Assembly: GCF_025847205.1 (NCBI RefSeq)
Contig: NZ_JAOYTH010000015.1
Coordinates: 111,893 to 175,892 of the forward strand
From: Pararhizobium sp. YC-54
Lineage (GTDB): Bacteria > Pseudomonadota > Alphaproteobacteria > Rhizobiales > Rhizobiaceae
Direction of reading: 5' to 3'
DNA: 64,000 nucleotides
Each line of letters starts with the position of its first letter. Position 1 is the stretch's first letter. A model generated the notes under the pieces. It had not been told where the DNA came from. It saw only the letters and a list, made by a program, of their open reading frames with translations, and made no database searches. This document shows, piece after piece, positions 1-7,955 of this stretch. Position numbers and translations under genes: made by a program.

Positions 1-208
1 CTCCTCGAGCTGTTACGAATGCAATGTCGGATGATAGCGCGAATATCCCGGCAAAAACGCCGTTCAACTGCCGCTTGGTCTTCATGTGGAAATTGCTGCG
101 GAAAAGTCAATAACACAGCTGTTTGCGAAAATCACCACCTGTCAGGCATTCGAAGAATCTGTTTTAGAAAGAAAATCGTCGGGAAGCGCTCAAAATAAGG
201 AAAATCGC

Positions 209-1012
209 ATGTCATTGCCAGTGTCGAACGCCGATCCCGACTACCTCGAAGTCGGCAGCGGCAGCGAATCGCGCCGTATCGCCATGCGCATCCTGCCGGC
301 AGGAAGCGGCAATGCCCTGCCGGCGCTGGTCTGGCTGGGCGGCTACCGCTCGGACATGACGGGCACCAAGGCCGTCGAGCTGGAGCGGCATGCCGCCGCC
401 GCTGGTTCCGCCTGCATCCGGTTCGATTATTCCGGCCATGGCGCCTCGGGCGGCGCCTTTGCCGACGGCACGATTTCCAGATGGCTGGAGGAAAGCCTCG
501 CGGTTATCGATCATGTTGGCCTTAAGCGCATGGTGCTGGTCGGCTCGTCGATGGGCTGCTGGGTGGCGCTCCGGCTGATCGCCAAGCTGCGCGCCCGTGG
601 CGAGGGCGCAAAGATTGCCGGTCTCGTGCTGATTGCGCCGGCCCCGGATTTTACCAGCGATCTGATCGAGCCGAACCTGACGGATGCCGAACGGACCTCG
701 CTGGCCGAGCGCGGTTATTTCGAGGAGCCGACGCCCTATGGTCCGGATCCGAACATCTACACTGCAGGGCTGATCGAGGACGGCAGGCGGAACCGGGTAC
801 TGACCGGTATCATCGAGACCGGCTGCCCCGTGCACATCCTGCAAGGCATGCAGGATCCCGACGTTCCCTATGGCCATGCCCTGAAACTGATGGAGCACCT
901 GCCATCGGACGATGTGGTGATGACGCTCATCCGCGACGGCGATCATCGCCTGTCACGGCCGGAGGATATCGAGCGGATTCTGACCGCCGTGGACGCCATG
1001 CTGGCCGGCTGA
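209..1012 (+). CDS. alpha/beta hydrolase (ABHD10-like serine hydrolase)
   Basis: A 267-residue alpha/beta-hydrolase-fold protein, probably a cytosolic esterase or thioesterase. The nucleophile elbow GSSMG puts the catalytic serine at residue 114. The acid is likely Asp216 or Asp218 in a QDPDVP segment after the last strand, and the histidine is His246 in DGDHR. The segment with SGHG around residues 75-78, followed by a Trp-containing helix, is typical of the ABHD10 / acyl-protein thioesterase-like branch. That family link is from memory. The ATG at 209 is chosen because it has AAGG a few bases upstream and the homologous fold starts just after it; an upstream in-frame ATG at 86 would add 41 residues with no recognisable fold. 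No signal peptide is seen. The gene stands alone and its substrate is unknown. Confidence 0.85.
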   Translation: MSLPVSNADPDYLEVGSGSESRRIAMRILPAGSGNALPALVWLGGYRSDMTGTKAVELERHAAAAGSACIRFDYSGHGASGGAFADGTISRWLEESLAVIDHVGLKRMVLVGSSMGCWVALRLIAKLRARGEGAKIAGLVLIAPAPDFTSDLIEPNLTDAERTSLAERGYFEEPTPYGPDPNIYTAGLIEDGRRNRVLTGIIETGCPVHILQGMQDPDVPYGHALKLMEHLPSDDVVMTLIRDGDHRLSRPEDIERILTAVDAMLAG

Positions 1013-1237
1013 AGGCCGCGAAACCCCGCCACAAAGGATTTGCCGCGCATCTTAACCATATCCGGCGATCCCGGATTCTGCAGATTGACTTCGTTTCGCC
1101 CGCACTGTTAACTCTTTGTTAACGATTAGAGCGGCGCGCGGCGGGGTTTGACCGCGAAGCTGACGTCAGGTTTCAGATTTTTCGCGGGGCTTCTTCATCC
1201 GTTGGTTCAGAAGAAAACCGCGCCACAGGGGATATGC

Positions 1238-1858
1238 ATGGCGCAGGTGATGGGTATCAGGAAAGTGGTCGTGGCAATCGCGGCTGTTTTCGTATCGGCA
1301 GGTGCTGCAATCCCGGCACCCTCGGCAACCGCACTTTCGATGCAGACCGGCGCCATCACGTCGCAGCCGATCGGCCATTACGAATTCTGCCAGACCCACC
1401 GCCTAGAATGCGAGATCAAGACCAAATCGGCGATCGCGCCGCGCGTCACCGATTTCGGCTGGTCGGTCATCCGGCAGGTCAATCTGGCCGTGAACGGCGA
1501 AATCACCCCGATGACCGACATGGACCTGTTCAGCAAGGACGAGGTCTGGGCCTATCCGGACGGCGCCGGCGACTGCGAGGATTTCGTTCTCCTGAAGCGC
1601 AAGCGCCTGATGGAGAAAGGTTTCTCTGCCGCTGACCTTCTGATCACCGTCGTGCGCAAGCCGGATGGCGAAGGCCATGCTGTTCTGACCGTGCGCACCG
1701 CACAGGGCGATTTCATCCTCGACAATCTCGAAAACGAAATAAAGCTCTGGACCAAGACACCCTACCGCTTTTTGAAGCGTCAGGCCTCGGTCAACACCGG
1801 CCGCTGGGTGACGATCGAGAACGGCGCGGAAGTGCTGGTTGGTTCGGTCGGGAACTGA
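1238..1858 (+). CDS. transglutaminase-like cysteine peptidase (BTLCP family), secreted
   Basis: A 206-residue member of the bacterial transglutaminase-like cysteine proteinase family (PF06035). A hydrophobic signal peptide covers residues 8-32 and ends near an Ala-Thr-Ala cleavage region, so the protein should be periplasmic. The triad is visible as Cys113 in GDCEDF, His147 in EGHAVL and Asp162 in ILDN. Relatives such as LapG cleave surface adhesins, but usually sit beside a LapD-type c-di-GMP receptor. No such partner is present here, so an adhesin-processing role is only possible. The ATG at 1238 follows a CAGGGG ribosome site; the earlier ATG at 1148 would put about 30 poorly structured residues before the signal peptide. 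Confidence 0.88.
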   Translation: MAQVMGIRKVVVAIAAVFVSAGAAIPAPSATALSMQTGAITSQPIGHYEFCQTHRLECEIKTKSAIAPRVTDFGWSVIRQVNLAVNGEITPMTDMDLFSKDEVWAYPDGAGDCEDFVLLKRKRLMEKGFSAADLLITVVRKPDGEGHAVLTVRTAQGDFILDNLENEIKLWTKTPYRFLKRQASVNTGRWVTIENGAEVLVGSVGN

Positions 1859-1935
1859 GTCCGCGGACTGTCATTTTCCATTATTGGCAGTTCGGTGGGA
1901 AAGAGGCGAAAGCCGAAATCCCCCGTCAGTCCCGT

Positions 1936-2061
1936 CCTCGGGCTTGACCCGAGGGATGTGGGAACCCAGCCACGCGAAGTCTTTCGCGTGAGACGAGTCT
2001 TCCGCACCGCAGGCGCGGTGCGGCTGGATCCCCGCCACAAGTCCTCGAGTTAAACTCGAGG
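1936..2061. repeat. mosaic palindromic intergenic element (RIME-like)
   Basis: Four perfect stem-loops lie within 126 bases: 1936-1954 (7-bp stem), 1971-1990 (8-bp), 2002-2023 (9-bp) and 2043-2061 (8-bp). The left half (ending in an ACCCAGCC block near 1970) and the right half (starting with GGCTGGATCC near 2021) are roughly inverted copies. The whole unit is therefore a large imperfect palindrome made of smaller ones. This matches the general design of rhizobial intergenic mosaic elements, and the GGCTTGACCC core is common between rhizobial genes. It fills the space between two convergent genes and may also help end transcription. Exact family assignment needs a database search. Confidence 0.7.
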
Positions 2062-2145
2062 AGAGGAAGACGGAGAATGGGATACCGCTTCGTCAAACAA
2101 CCGTCTCACGGTTTCCCGGCAGTCGCTTGCAGTCAACGCTGCCGC

Positions 2146-3129
2146 TTACGCATTCCCGATCAAAACACCCGCCGCCAGAACCAGACTTCCGCCAAGCACC
2201 ACCTGGAAGGCGGCGCGTAAAAACGGCGTTTCCATGTATTTGTTCTGGATGAAGGCGATGGCCCAGAGTTCGAAGAACACGATGATGCCGGCGGTGATCG
2301 TAGCCGTCCAGAAATGCGGGATGAGATAGGGCAGGGCGTGGCCAAGCCCGCCCAGCGTCGTCATGATGCCGCAGGCAAGGCCGCGCTTGACCGGTGAGCC
2401 ACGGCCAGAGAGCTTGCCGTCGTCGTGGGCCGCCTCGGTGAAGCCCATCGATATGCCGGCGCCAACCGATGCGGACAGGCCCACAAGGAAGGTCTGCCAG
2501 GTGTCCTGGGTAGCAAAGGCGGCGGCGAAGATCGGCGCCAGTGTCGAGACCGAGCCGTCCATCAACCCGGCGAGACCCGGCTGCACATAGGTGAGCAGGA
2601 ACTGGCGGTGGGCCTTCTCGTCTTCCTTTTTGCGTGCGCCTTCGGGAACATGCTTTTCCGTCAGCATGCGCGCGATATCCTCGTGGCCCTGTTCGGCCAG
2701 CGCCAGATCGCCCAAGAGTTGCCGGGTTGCGGCATCGGAGGTGTTCTTCGCGGCCTCGACATAGAAGTTGTAAGCCTGGGTTTCCATGGCCTCCGCCTCG
2801 CGCCGCAAGACGTCGAGCGACTGGTTGTGGCGCAGCCAGTCCGGCTTGCGGGTCAGGAAGCCGTTGACATGTTCGCGCCGGATCAAGGGAATGCGCTCGC
2901 CGAAACGGCGGCGATGCATGTCGATCAGCATGTTCTTGTGCGTGTTTTCCACCTCGGCCATGTCTTCGAAGACCCGGGCTGAGTCCGGATAGGTGTTTTT
3001 CAAGGCATTGGCATAGGCGAGGTAGATGCGCCCGTCATCCTCTTCCGAGGAAATGGCAAGGGCTAGAACCTCCTGTTCGGAGAGAGAGGACAGCGAACGT
3101 TTGAAGCGCGAAAACAGGCGGGAGAACAT
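2146..3129 (-). CDS. mbfA: MbfA, membrane-bound ferritin-like iron exporter
   Basis: A 327-residue two-domain protein. Residues about 15-165 form a ferritin-like four-helix domain with Glu/His metal ligands (paired Glu near residue 29, EVENTH, and EQGHED near residues 147-152). Residues about 185-327 form a VIT1/CCC1-type membrane domain with several transmembrane helices and the family's LMDGSVS entry motif. This fusion is MbfA, an Irr-controlled inner-membrane iron exporter studied in Bradyrhizobium and Agrobacterium, which protects against iron and peroxide stress at low pH. The start at 3129 leaves a short leader containing a perfect ICE palindrome. The gene is divergent from the YiiX-like gene at 3279. 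Confidence 0.93.
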   Translation of the reverse strand: MFSRLFSRFKRSLSSLSEQEVLALAISSEEDDGRIYLAYANALKNTYPDSARVFEDMAEVENTHKNMLIDMHRRRFGERIPLIRREHVNGFLTRKPDWLRHNQSLDVLRREAEAMETQAYNFYVEAAKNTSDAATRQLLGDLALAEQGHEDIARMLTEKHVPEGARKKEDEKAHRQFLLTYVQPGLAGLMDGSVSTLAPIFAAAFATQDTWQTFLVGLSASVGAGISMGFTEAAHDDGKLSGRGSPVKRGLACGIMTTLGGLGHALPYLIPHFWTATITAGIIVFFELWAIAFIQNKYMETPFLRAAFQVVLGGSLVLAAGVLIGNA

Positions 3130-3145
3130 GATATGAATAACCTAG

Positions 3146-3162
3146 TTTAGAATAATTCTAAA
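3146..3162. promoter_or_regulatory. ICE box (Irr operator) of mbfA
   Basis: The sequence TTTAGAA-TAA-TTCTAAA is a perfect 7-3-7 inverted repeat, matching the rhizobial iron control element bound by Irr. It lies 17-33 bases upstream of the mbfA start codon and touches the proposed -10 box, so bound Irr would block transcription. This fits the known repression of mbfA by Irr under low iron. The irr gene itself lies at 34408-34827 in this window. Confidence 0.85.
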
Positions 3163-3189
3163 TCTAAGTCGCCGTCGCGTGAAGGTCAA
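3161..3189 (-). promoter_or_regulatory. candidate mbfA promoter
   Basis: On the minus strand a TTGACC -35 box (3184-3189) and a TAGATT -10 box (3161-3166) are separated by exactly 17 bases. The ICE palindrome begins inside the -10 box and extends across the expected transcription start. Prediction from sequence only. Confidence 0.5.
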
Positions 3190-3278
3190 CCCCAAGCGAA
3201 GCCTCATGACTCGACAGGCGGCAGGATAAATTCCTACATAAACAGCACGATGAACGCCCGGATGAAGGCTGCTCTCGC

Positions 3279-4100
3279 ATGAACCCGCTTCTGACCAGCA
3301 AGGACACACTTCTTGACCGCATCGGCATGGCGCTGGCCGGAAAGCTGACGGCAAAGACGTCGGGCTATGAGCCCTATACGCCGTCCGATCCAGAGACGCT
3401 CGCCCGCACACTCCGGCCCGGCGACATTCTTCTGATCGAGGGCAATCAGAAAGTGTCGGCGGCGATCAAATATCTGACCCAATCGACCTGGTCGCATGCC
3501 GCCTTCTTCGCCGGCGACGAAATCCCGCTGACACTCGATGAGGCGACGCTTCCGATCATTGATCGTCCACAACTGATCGAGGTGAACCTCGGCAAGGGCT
3601 GTGTCGCGGTGCCGCTGCGCAAATATTCCACCTACAACACCCGTATCTGCCGGCCGATCGGGCTGACGCCGGAAGATCGGAATTCGGTCGTGTCTTTCAT
3701 GATCTCGCGGCTGGGCCTCAAGTATGACATGAAGAACATTCTCGACATGTTGCGTTTCTTGCTGCCGGCACCGCCGGTGCCGGTGCGCTTTCGCCGCCGC
3801 ATGCTGGCCTTCGGGTCTGGCGATCCGACGCGCGCCATCTGCTCGACGCTGATCGCGCAAGCCTTCGAGCAGATCCGCTATCCGATCCTGCCGGAGATCA
3901 CGCGCGCGCCCGGCCGGGCTTCAGCGACCTCTCACTATTCCCGCGCCGAAATCCTTCACATCCGCCATCATTCGCTCTACACGCCGCGCGATTTCGACCT
4001 TTCGCCCTATTTCGCGATCGTCAAGCCGACGCTCGAATATGGCTTCGATTACAAGCGCCTGCAGTGGGAAGCCAGCGACGGCGCGCCCCTCATAGAGTGA
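3279..4100 (+). CDS. YiiX/YebB-like NlpC/P60-type cysteine hydrolase
   Basis: A 273-residue protein with the circularly permuted papain-like arrangement of the YiiX/YebB family (PF05708). Candidate active-site residues are His73 in WSHAAFF, the acid Glu101 in LIEV, and Cys188 in AICSTL. RPGDILLIEG near residue 47 is the characteristic N-terminal strand. Family members hydrolyse amide, ester or thioester bonds of lipids or peptides; the substrate here is unknown. There is no clear signal peptide. The start has AAGG about 12 bases upstream. The 3' end overlaps the convergent cyclopropane synthase gene by 11 bases, so no terminator can lie between them. Confidence 0.82.
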   Translation: MNPLLTSKDTLLDRIGMALAGKLTAKTSGYEPYTPSDPETLARTLRPGDILLIEGNQKVSAAIKYLTQSTWSHAAFFAGDEIPLTLDEATLPIIDRPQLIEVNLGKGCVAVPLRKYSTYNTRICRPIGLTPEDRNSVVSFMISRLGLKYDMKNILDMLRFLLPAPPVPVRFRRRMLAFGSGDPTRAICSTLIAQAFEQIRYPILPEITRAPGRASATSHYSRAEILHIRHHSLYTPRDFDLSPYFAIVKPTLEYGFDYKRLQWEASDGAPLIE

Positions 4101-5331
4101 TGTTCAGCGTCTGCTCGCGCACGATATAGGCCTTCTGCCGGTCGGTGATATAGTCGCGCACGATCGGTGCTGCATCGCGCGAGCGCGACAACTGCATGTG
4201 AAACACCAGCTGGCTGCCGGTGCGGAACATCATCTCGCAGCTGACCAGGTAGAACTCCCACATGCGGGCGAAGCGCTCGTCATACATTTCGACGACCTTG
4301 GCCCGGTTCTTCTCGAAGCGCTCGACCCAATGCTTGAGCGTCGTTGCGTAGTGAACGCGCAGGAACTCGAGATCGCTTACCCACAGGCTGTTGCGCTCGA
4401 CCACCTCGAAAACCTCCGACAGGGCGGGGGAATAGGCGCCCGGAAATATATATTTGCGCAGCCAGGCGCTGGCCATGCCGGGCGGGCTCATATGGCCGAT
4501 CGAATGCAGCACGGCGATGCCGTCGTCTGGCATCAACGTGTTCAGCTTCTTGAAGAATTCATCGTAGTGGCTGACGCCGACATGTTCGAACATGCCGACC
4601 GAGACGATGCGATCGAAGCTCTCGTTGACCTCGCGGTAGTCGCGCAGCTCGAAGCGGACGCGGCCTTCAAGCCCGGCATCCCTGGCGCGTTGCGTCGCCA
4701 GCGCCTGTTGTTCCTTGGATAGCGTGACGCCCAGGACCTCGACATCTTCGAGCTGGGCGAGATAAAGCGCCAGATCCCCCCAGCCGCAGCCGACATCGAG
4801 CACTTTCATGCCGGGCCTGAGGCATAGCTTGGAGGCAAGCAGCCTCAGCTTGTTGCGCTGTGCCTGCTCCAGCGTCTCGTCGGGTTCGCGGAAATAGGCG
4901 CAGGAATAGAGCATGTGCTCGTCGAGGAAGAGTTTGTAGAATTCGTTGCCGAGGTCGTAGTGATGGGCAACGTTGCGCTGCGCCTCACCCTTGACGTTGG
5001 ACTGCTGGCGCTTGCGGAAGCGCATCTTGATGGCGCGGAGCGCCTTCTGGATGGGGTAGGAGCCGAGCGACAGCCGGTTGATCGAAAACAGCGTCAGGAA
5101 GTCGCGCAGCGTCGAGCCGTCCTCGAAGCGCAGCGTGCCGTCCATATAGGCTTCGCCGGCGGCCAGTTCGGAATTGAAGACGAGGGTGCGGTAGAGCTTG
5201 CGATCGGTCAGCCGCATCGTCACTTCAGGACCAGGTTCGCCCTTGAAAACATGCGGTTTGTCATCCGCGTCGATGACTGTCAGCTGGCCCTTGCGAATGA
5301 AGGCTTTCATCATATGCGATAGTGGAAACAT
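4090..5331 (-). CDS. cfa: cyclopropane-fatty-acyl-phospholipid synthase
   Basis: A 413-residue SAM-dependent methyltransferase of the CFA synthase family. It adds a methylene bridge to cis double bonds of membrane phospholipid acyl chains, usually in stationary phase or acid stress. The N-terminal lipid-binding region is followed by a family signature with HHYDLGNEFY, the SAM loop LDVGCGWG, and the conserved VGMFEHVG and Tyr-rich C-terminal half. The chosen ATG at 5331 has GAGG seven bases upstream; an earlier ATG at 5379 adds 16 residues without a ribosome site. Rhizobia often carry two cfa paralogues and only one is visible here. The gene is convergent with the YiiX-like gene, with an 11-base overlap. 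Confidence 0.92.
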   Translation of the reverse strand: MFPLSHMMKAFIRKGQLTVIDADDKPHVFKGEPGPEVTMRLTDRKLYRTLVFNSELAAGEAYMDGTLRFEDGSTLRDFLTLFSINRLSLGSYPIQKALRAIKMRFRKRQQSNVKGEAQRNVAHHYDLGNEFYKLFLDEHMLYSCAYFREPDETLEQAQRNKLRLLASKLCLRPGMKVLDVGCGWGDLALYLAQLEDVEVLGVTLSKEQQALATQRARDAGLEGRVRFELRDYREVNESFDRIVSVGMFEHVGVSHYDEFFKKLNTLMPDDGIAVLHSIGHMSPPGMASAWLRKYIFPGAYSPALSEVFEVVERNSLWVSDLEFLRVHYATTLKHWVERFEKNRAKVVEMYDERFARMWEFYLVSCEMMFRTGSQLVFHMQLSRSRDAAPIVRDYITDRQKAYIVREQTLNITL

Positions 5332-5416
5332 GCACACCTCGATGGAAAAAGCGACGCTTGCGAAGCAGCACTCTATCACCGGGTTTGCAAAAAGCGCGGC
5401 AATAATTCTTCGGCGT

Positions 5417-6319
5417 TCAACGGCCGGTGGCGGTGGCTCCGGCGCTCGCCGCGACGACGAGAACGGTCCCCGTAATCTGCAGCGCCGTCATCGGCTGGCT
5501 CAGCACCAGAAAGCCCGCAATGGCGCCGAGCGCCGGTTCAAGGCTCATCAGAATGCCGAAGGAAGACGTGCTCATCCGGCGCAGCGCGATCATTTCCAGC
5601 GCATAGGGGATCAGCGGCACGAGCAGTGCGAGCCCCGCGATCGTCACGGCACCCTCGAGCGTCAGGCGTGGCGCATCGACAAGCCCGAACGGCGTGGCGA
5701 CGACCGCCGCGACGATCAGCGACATGGAAAGGCCCTGCAGGCCCTCGAAGGCGCTTCCTGCCTTCTTCATCAGGATAATGTAAAGTCCCCAGCCGGTGGC
5801 GGCACCGAAGGCGAAGAGAATGCCGGTGGAATCGCCGATCCAGCCATTGCCGTCATGGGCCAGCAACAGCACGCCAGCGCCGGCAACAAGCGGCCAGACC
5901 AGCCGCCAGCCGAGGCCGAAGGCAAAGGTCGCAACGGCCAGCGGACCGAGGAAATCGATGGCAACGGCGAGCCCGAGCGGAATCCGTTCGATGGCCGCAA
6001 AGAAACACAGCGTCATGCCCGCCATGCACGCGCCCAGCAGCCCGGCCATCCGCCACTGCGCCCGCGAATAGCGAAGGACGGGCGGGCGCACGACGATGGC
6101 AAGCAGAACGGCAGCCCAGGCCAACCGCAGCCACGTGGTGCCGAACGGACCAAAGGCCGCAATCGCCGGTGCTGACAGTGCCGAACCGAACTGCACGCTC
6201 GACATCGACAGGAGGCACATCAGCCCGCCGGTCAGCGCGGCTGCGGTGCCGGTATTCGGCAGCGCCGGTGCGGGCGGAATGAGGCCTTCGTTGCCACAGG
6301 TTGCTGTCTGCTGGTCCAA
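5417..6319 (-). CDS. EamA/RhtA-type drug/metabolite exporter
   Basis: A 300-residue protein with ten predicted transmembrane helices in two EamA repeats. The best family match is the RhtA-like threonine/homoserine exporter branch of the DMT superfamily (features such as LEPALGAIAG late in the second repeat). It should sit in the inner membrane and export amino acids or similar metabolites; the substrate is not determined. The start is unusual. The reading frame opens at a TTG at 6334, but GGAGGAG lies inside the first codons and is spaced six bases from a second TTG at 6319, which is the better start. No ATG is available near the N-terminus. It follows the cfa gene in the same orientation, about 85 bases away. 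Confidence 0.82.
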   Translation of the reverse strand: MDQQTATCGNEGLIPPAPALPNTGTAAALTGGLMCLLSMSSVQFGSALSAPAIAAFGPFGTTWLRLAWAAVLLAIVVRPPVLRYSRAQWRMAGLLGACMAGMTLCFFAAIERIPLGLAVAIDFLGPLAVATFAFGLGWRLVWPLVAGAGVLLLAHDGNGWIGDSTGILFAFGAATGWGLYIILMKKAGSAFEGLQGLSMSLIVAAVVATPFGLVDAPRLTLEGAVTIAGLALLVPLIPYALEMIALRRMSTSSFGILMSLEPALGAIAGFLVLSQPMTALQITGTVLVVAASAGATATGR

Positions 6320-6514
6320 GACGTTCTCCTCCAACGGGCCGGGCCGTTCACGCCCAGACCGGCTCTAGCGAATGCGGACACGTCCGGCAAATTCATAATT
6401 GTGGGGGTTAACATAAGGGCATTTGATAATGCTCACCGAGCCGGTTGGAACATATTGCCCGCTGGTCCGTTATGGGTTGCAGCAAGAGTTGTGTTTTCAA
6501 GCGAGGGCAAAAAC

Positions 6515-6766
6515 ATGGACGTCAACGGCGTAGGCTGGATCGCGGCGATCATCATCGGCGGCTTTGCCGGTTGGCTGGCCGAACAGTTCATGAAATCCGA
6601 GATGGGCGTGTTCATGAACATCATTCTCGGCATTGTCGGGGCCATCGTCCTCAATGCCATCCTTGCCTTTGCCGGCATGGGTTTTGCCGGTTGGCTCGCC
6701 TATCTGATCATCGGCTTTATCGGCGCCTGCATCCTGATTGCCGTCGGCCGCGCCGCCCGCCTCTAA
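6515..6766 (+). CDS. GlsB/YeaQ/YmgE-family small membrane protein
   Basis: An 83-residue, very hydrophobic, Gly-rich protein of the transglycosylase-associated (GlsB/YeaQ/YmgE) family, with about three membrane segments and the typical N-terminal helix with IIIGGFAGWLA. Members are often stress-induced; the biochemical role is not established. The ATG at 6515 has GAGGG upstream, and longer starts add charged sequence unlike the family. It ends 19 bases before the start of the next small gene, so the two are probably co-transcribed. Confidence 0.85.
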   Translation: MDVNGVGWIAAIIIGGFAGWLAEQFMKSEMGVFMNIILGIVGAIVLNAILAFAGMGFAGWLAYLIIGFIGACILIAVGRAARL

Positions 6767-6785
6767 ACTTCCAAAGGAGAAGATC

Positions 6786-7115
6786 ATGTTGACGTTCGCA
6801 GCAGAGGGCAGTGGCCAGGGCAAGCTGGAAATCAACGGCAATTCGCAGCCGGTTTCCTATGAGCTTGTGGAAGCATGCGAGGAAGACGATAGCCGCCAGA
6901 TCCGTATCCGCCTGAATGCGCCGCGTGACTGGCTGCTGAAACAGGGCTTCAACGGTGAAGCGGTTCTCATTCGCCACAATGGCTCCCGCATCGCGGTGCG
7001 CCGCGAAGGTGGCCTGGATGTGCATGCCAGCGTTTGCGTGACGCTTGAAGGCTATGACGATACAATGAGCAATGCTGATGAAATGTCCGAAGCCTATCCG
7101 GAATTGAAGCATTAG
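6786..7115 (+). CDS. conserved small protein of unknown function
   Basis: A 109-residue soluble protein with no recognised family. It looks mostly beta-stranded: an N-terminal Gly-rich segment, then SYELVEAC, a charged EEDDSRQ stretch, and a strand pattern in residues 35-95. The C-terminus is acidic. The ATG at 6786 has a strong AAAGGAG site seven bases upstream, which marks it as a real gene and decides the start. It lies 19 bases after the GlsB-like gene and ahead of a strong terminator shared with efp on the other strand. The context suggests a stress-linked two-gene unit, but that is inference. Confidence 0.7.
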   Translation: MLTFAAEGSGQGKLEINGNSQPVSYELVEACEEDDSRQIRIRLNAPRDWLLKQGFNGEAVLIRHNGSRIAVRREGGLDVHASVCVTLEGYDDTMSNADEMSEAYPELKH

Positions 7116-7137
7116 CTTCCGGTTGTTCGATCAAACG

Positions 7138-7171
7138 AAAACGGGCGCGGTCTGAAGCCGCGCCCGTTTTT
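7138..7171. terminator. bidirectional intrinsic terminator
   Basis: A 10-bp perfect GC-rich stem (CGGGCGCGG arm at 7142-7150, partner at 7157-7166) is flanked by an A run on the left and a T run on the right. It can therefore terminate both the 6786-7115 gene on the plus strand and efp on the minus strand. Confidence 0.88.
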
Positions 7172-7188
7172 CATTCCGATAATAAAGA

Positions 7189-7758
7189 TCAGTCCTTGGC
7201 GCGTTCGACGTAGGACGCGTCTTCCGTCAGGATGACGACGCGGGTGCCGACGCCGATATGCGGCGGAACCATGGTGCGCACGCCGTTCGACAGGATCGCC
7301 GGCTTGTAGGACGAAGAAGCCGTCTGGCCCTTGACGACCGGCTCGGTCTCGACGATTTCAAGCGTCATGCGGGTCGGAAGCTCCATCGCAAGTGCGACGC
7401 CTTCGAACATCTTCAGCTGAACGAGCATGCCTTCCTGCAGGTAAGCTTTGTCGTCGCCGATGACATCCGGCGAAACGGCAACCTGGTCGTAGCTTTCCGG
7501 GTTCATGAAGTGGAAGCCTTCGCCGTCTTCATAGAGGAAGGTGTGTTCGCGATCCTCGACGAAGGCGCGCTCGACCTGTTCGGTGGTGCGCCAGCGCTCG
7601 GAAACCTTCACGCCGTCGGAAATGCGGCGCATGTCCACCTGGGTGACGGGCGTGCCCTTGCCGGGGTGAAAGTTCTGGGCGGTGAGAACGGCGTAAAGCT
7701 TGCCGTCCACTTCGAGAACGTTGCCCTTGCGAACTGAAGAGGCGATTACCTTGACCAT
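7189..7758 (-). CDS. efp: translation elongation factor P
   Basis: A 189-residue EF-P with the usual three beta-barrel domains (KOW-like, OB, C-terminal OB). EF-P binds between the P and E sites and relieves ribosome stalling at polyproline stretches. The tip of the first domain reads PGKGTP with the modifiable lysine at position 34, the residue that EpmA/EpmB beta-lysylate in E. coli. The ATG at 7758 has AAGGAAG upstream; an earlier in-frame start at 7803 adds 15 non-family residues. The two modifying enzymes are encoded directly across the divergent intergenic region, strongly implying a beta-lysylated EF-P. Confidence 0.97.
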   Translation of the reverse strand: MVKVIASSVRKGNVLEVDGKLYAVLTAQNFHPGKGTPVTQVDMRRISDGVKVSERWRTTEQVERAFVEDREHTFLYEDGEGFHFMNPESYDQVAVSPDVIGDDKAYLQEGMLVQLKMFEGVALAMELPTRMTLEIVETEPVVKGQTASSSYKPAILSNGVRTMVPPHIGVGTRVVILTEDASYVERAKD

Positions 7759-7955
7759 AAGTCTTCCTTGTAACTGAGCTTGATGCGTCGTAGAGGAGCG
7801 CACGAAATATGCGCGTCAAAGACGCCAGAATGCGTTTTCGGGCCGCACCTATCCTATATTTGGGCAAATTGCCAGTGTGACAGCGGTTCCGGCTCGAAGA
7901 AACGCGAATTTGCGCGAAGCGTTGAATTGCCTTGAGAACCGGACATAGGACGAAG

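Noticed and set aside
1780..2040. Short minus-strand frame in the mosaic repeat
   Set aside because: It lies inside palindromic repeat sequence and overlaps the peptidase gene end.
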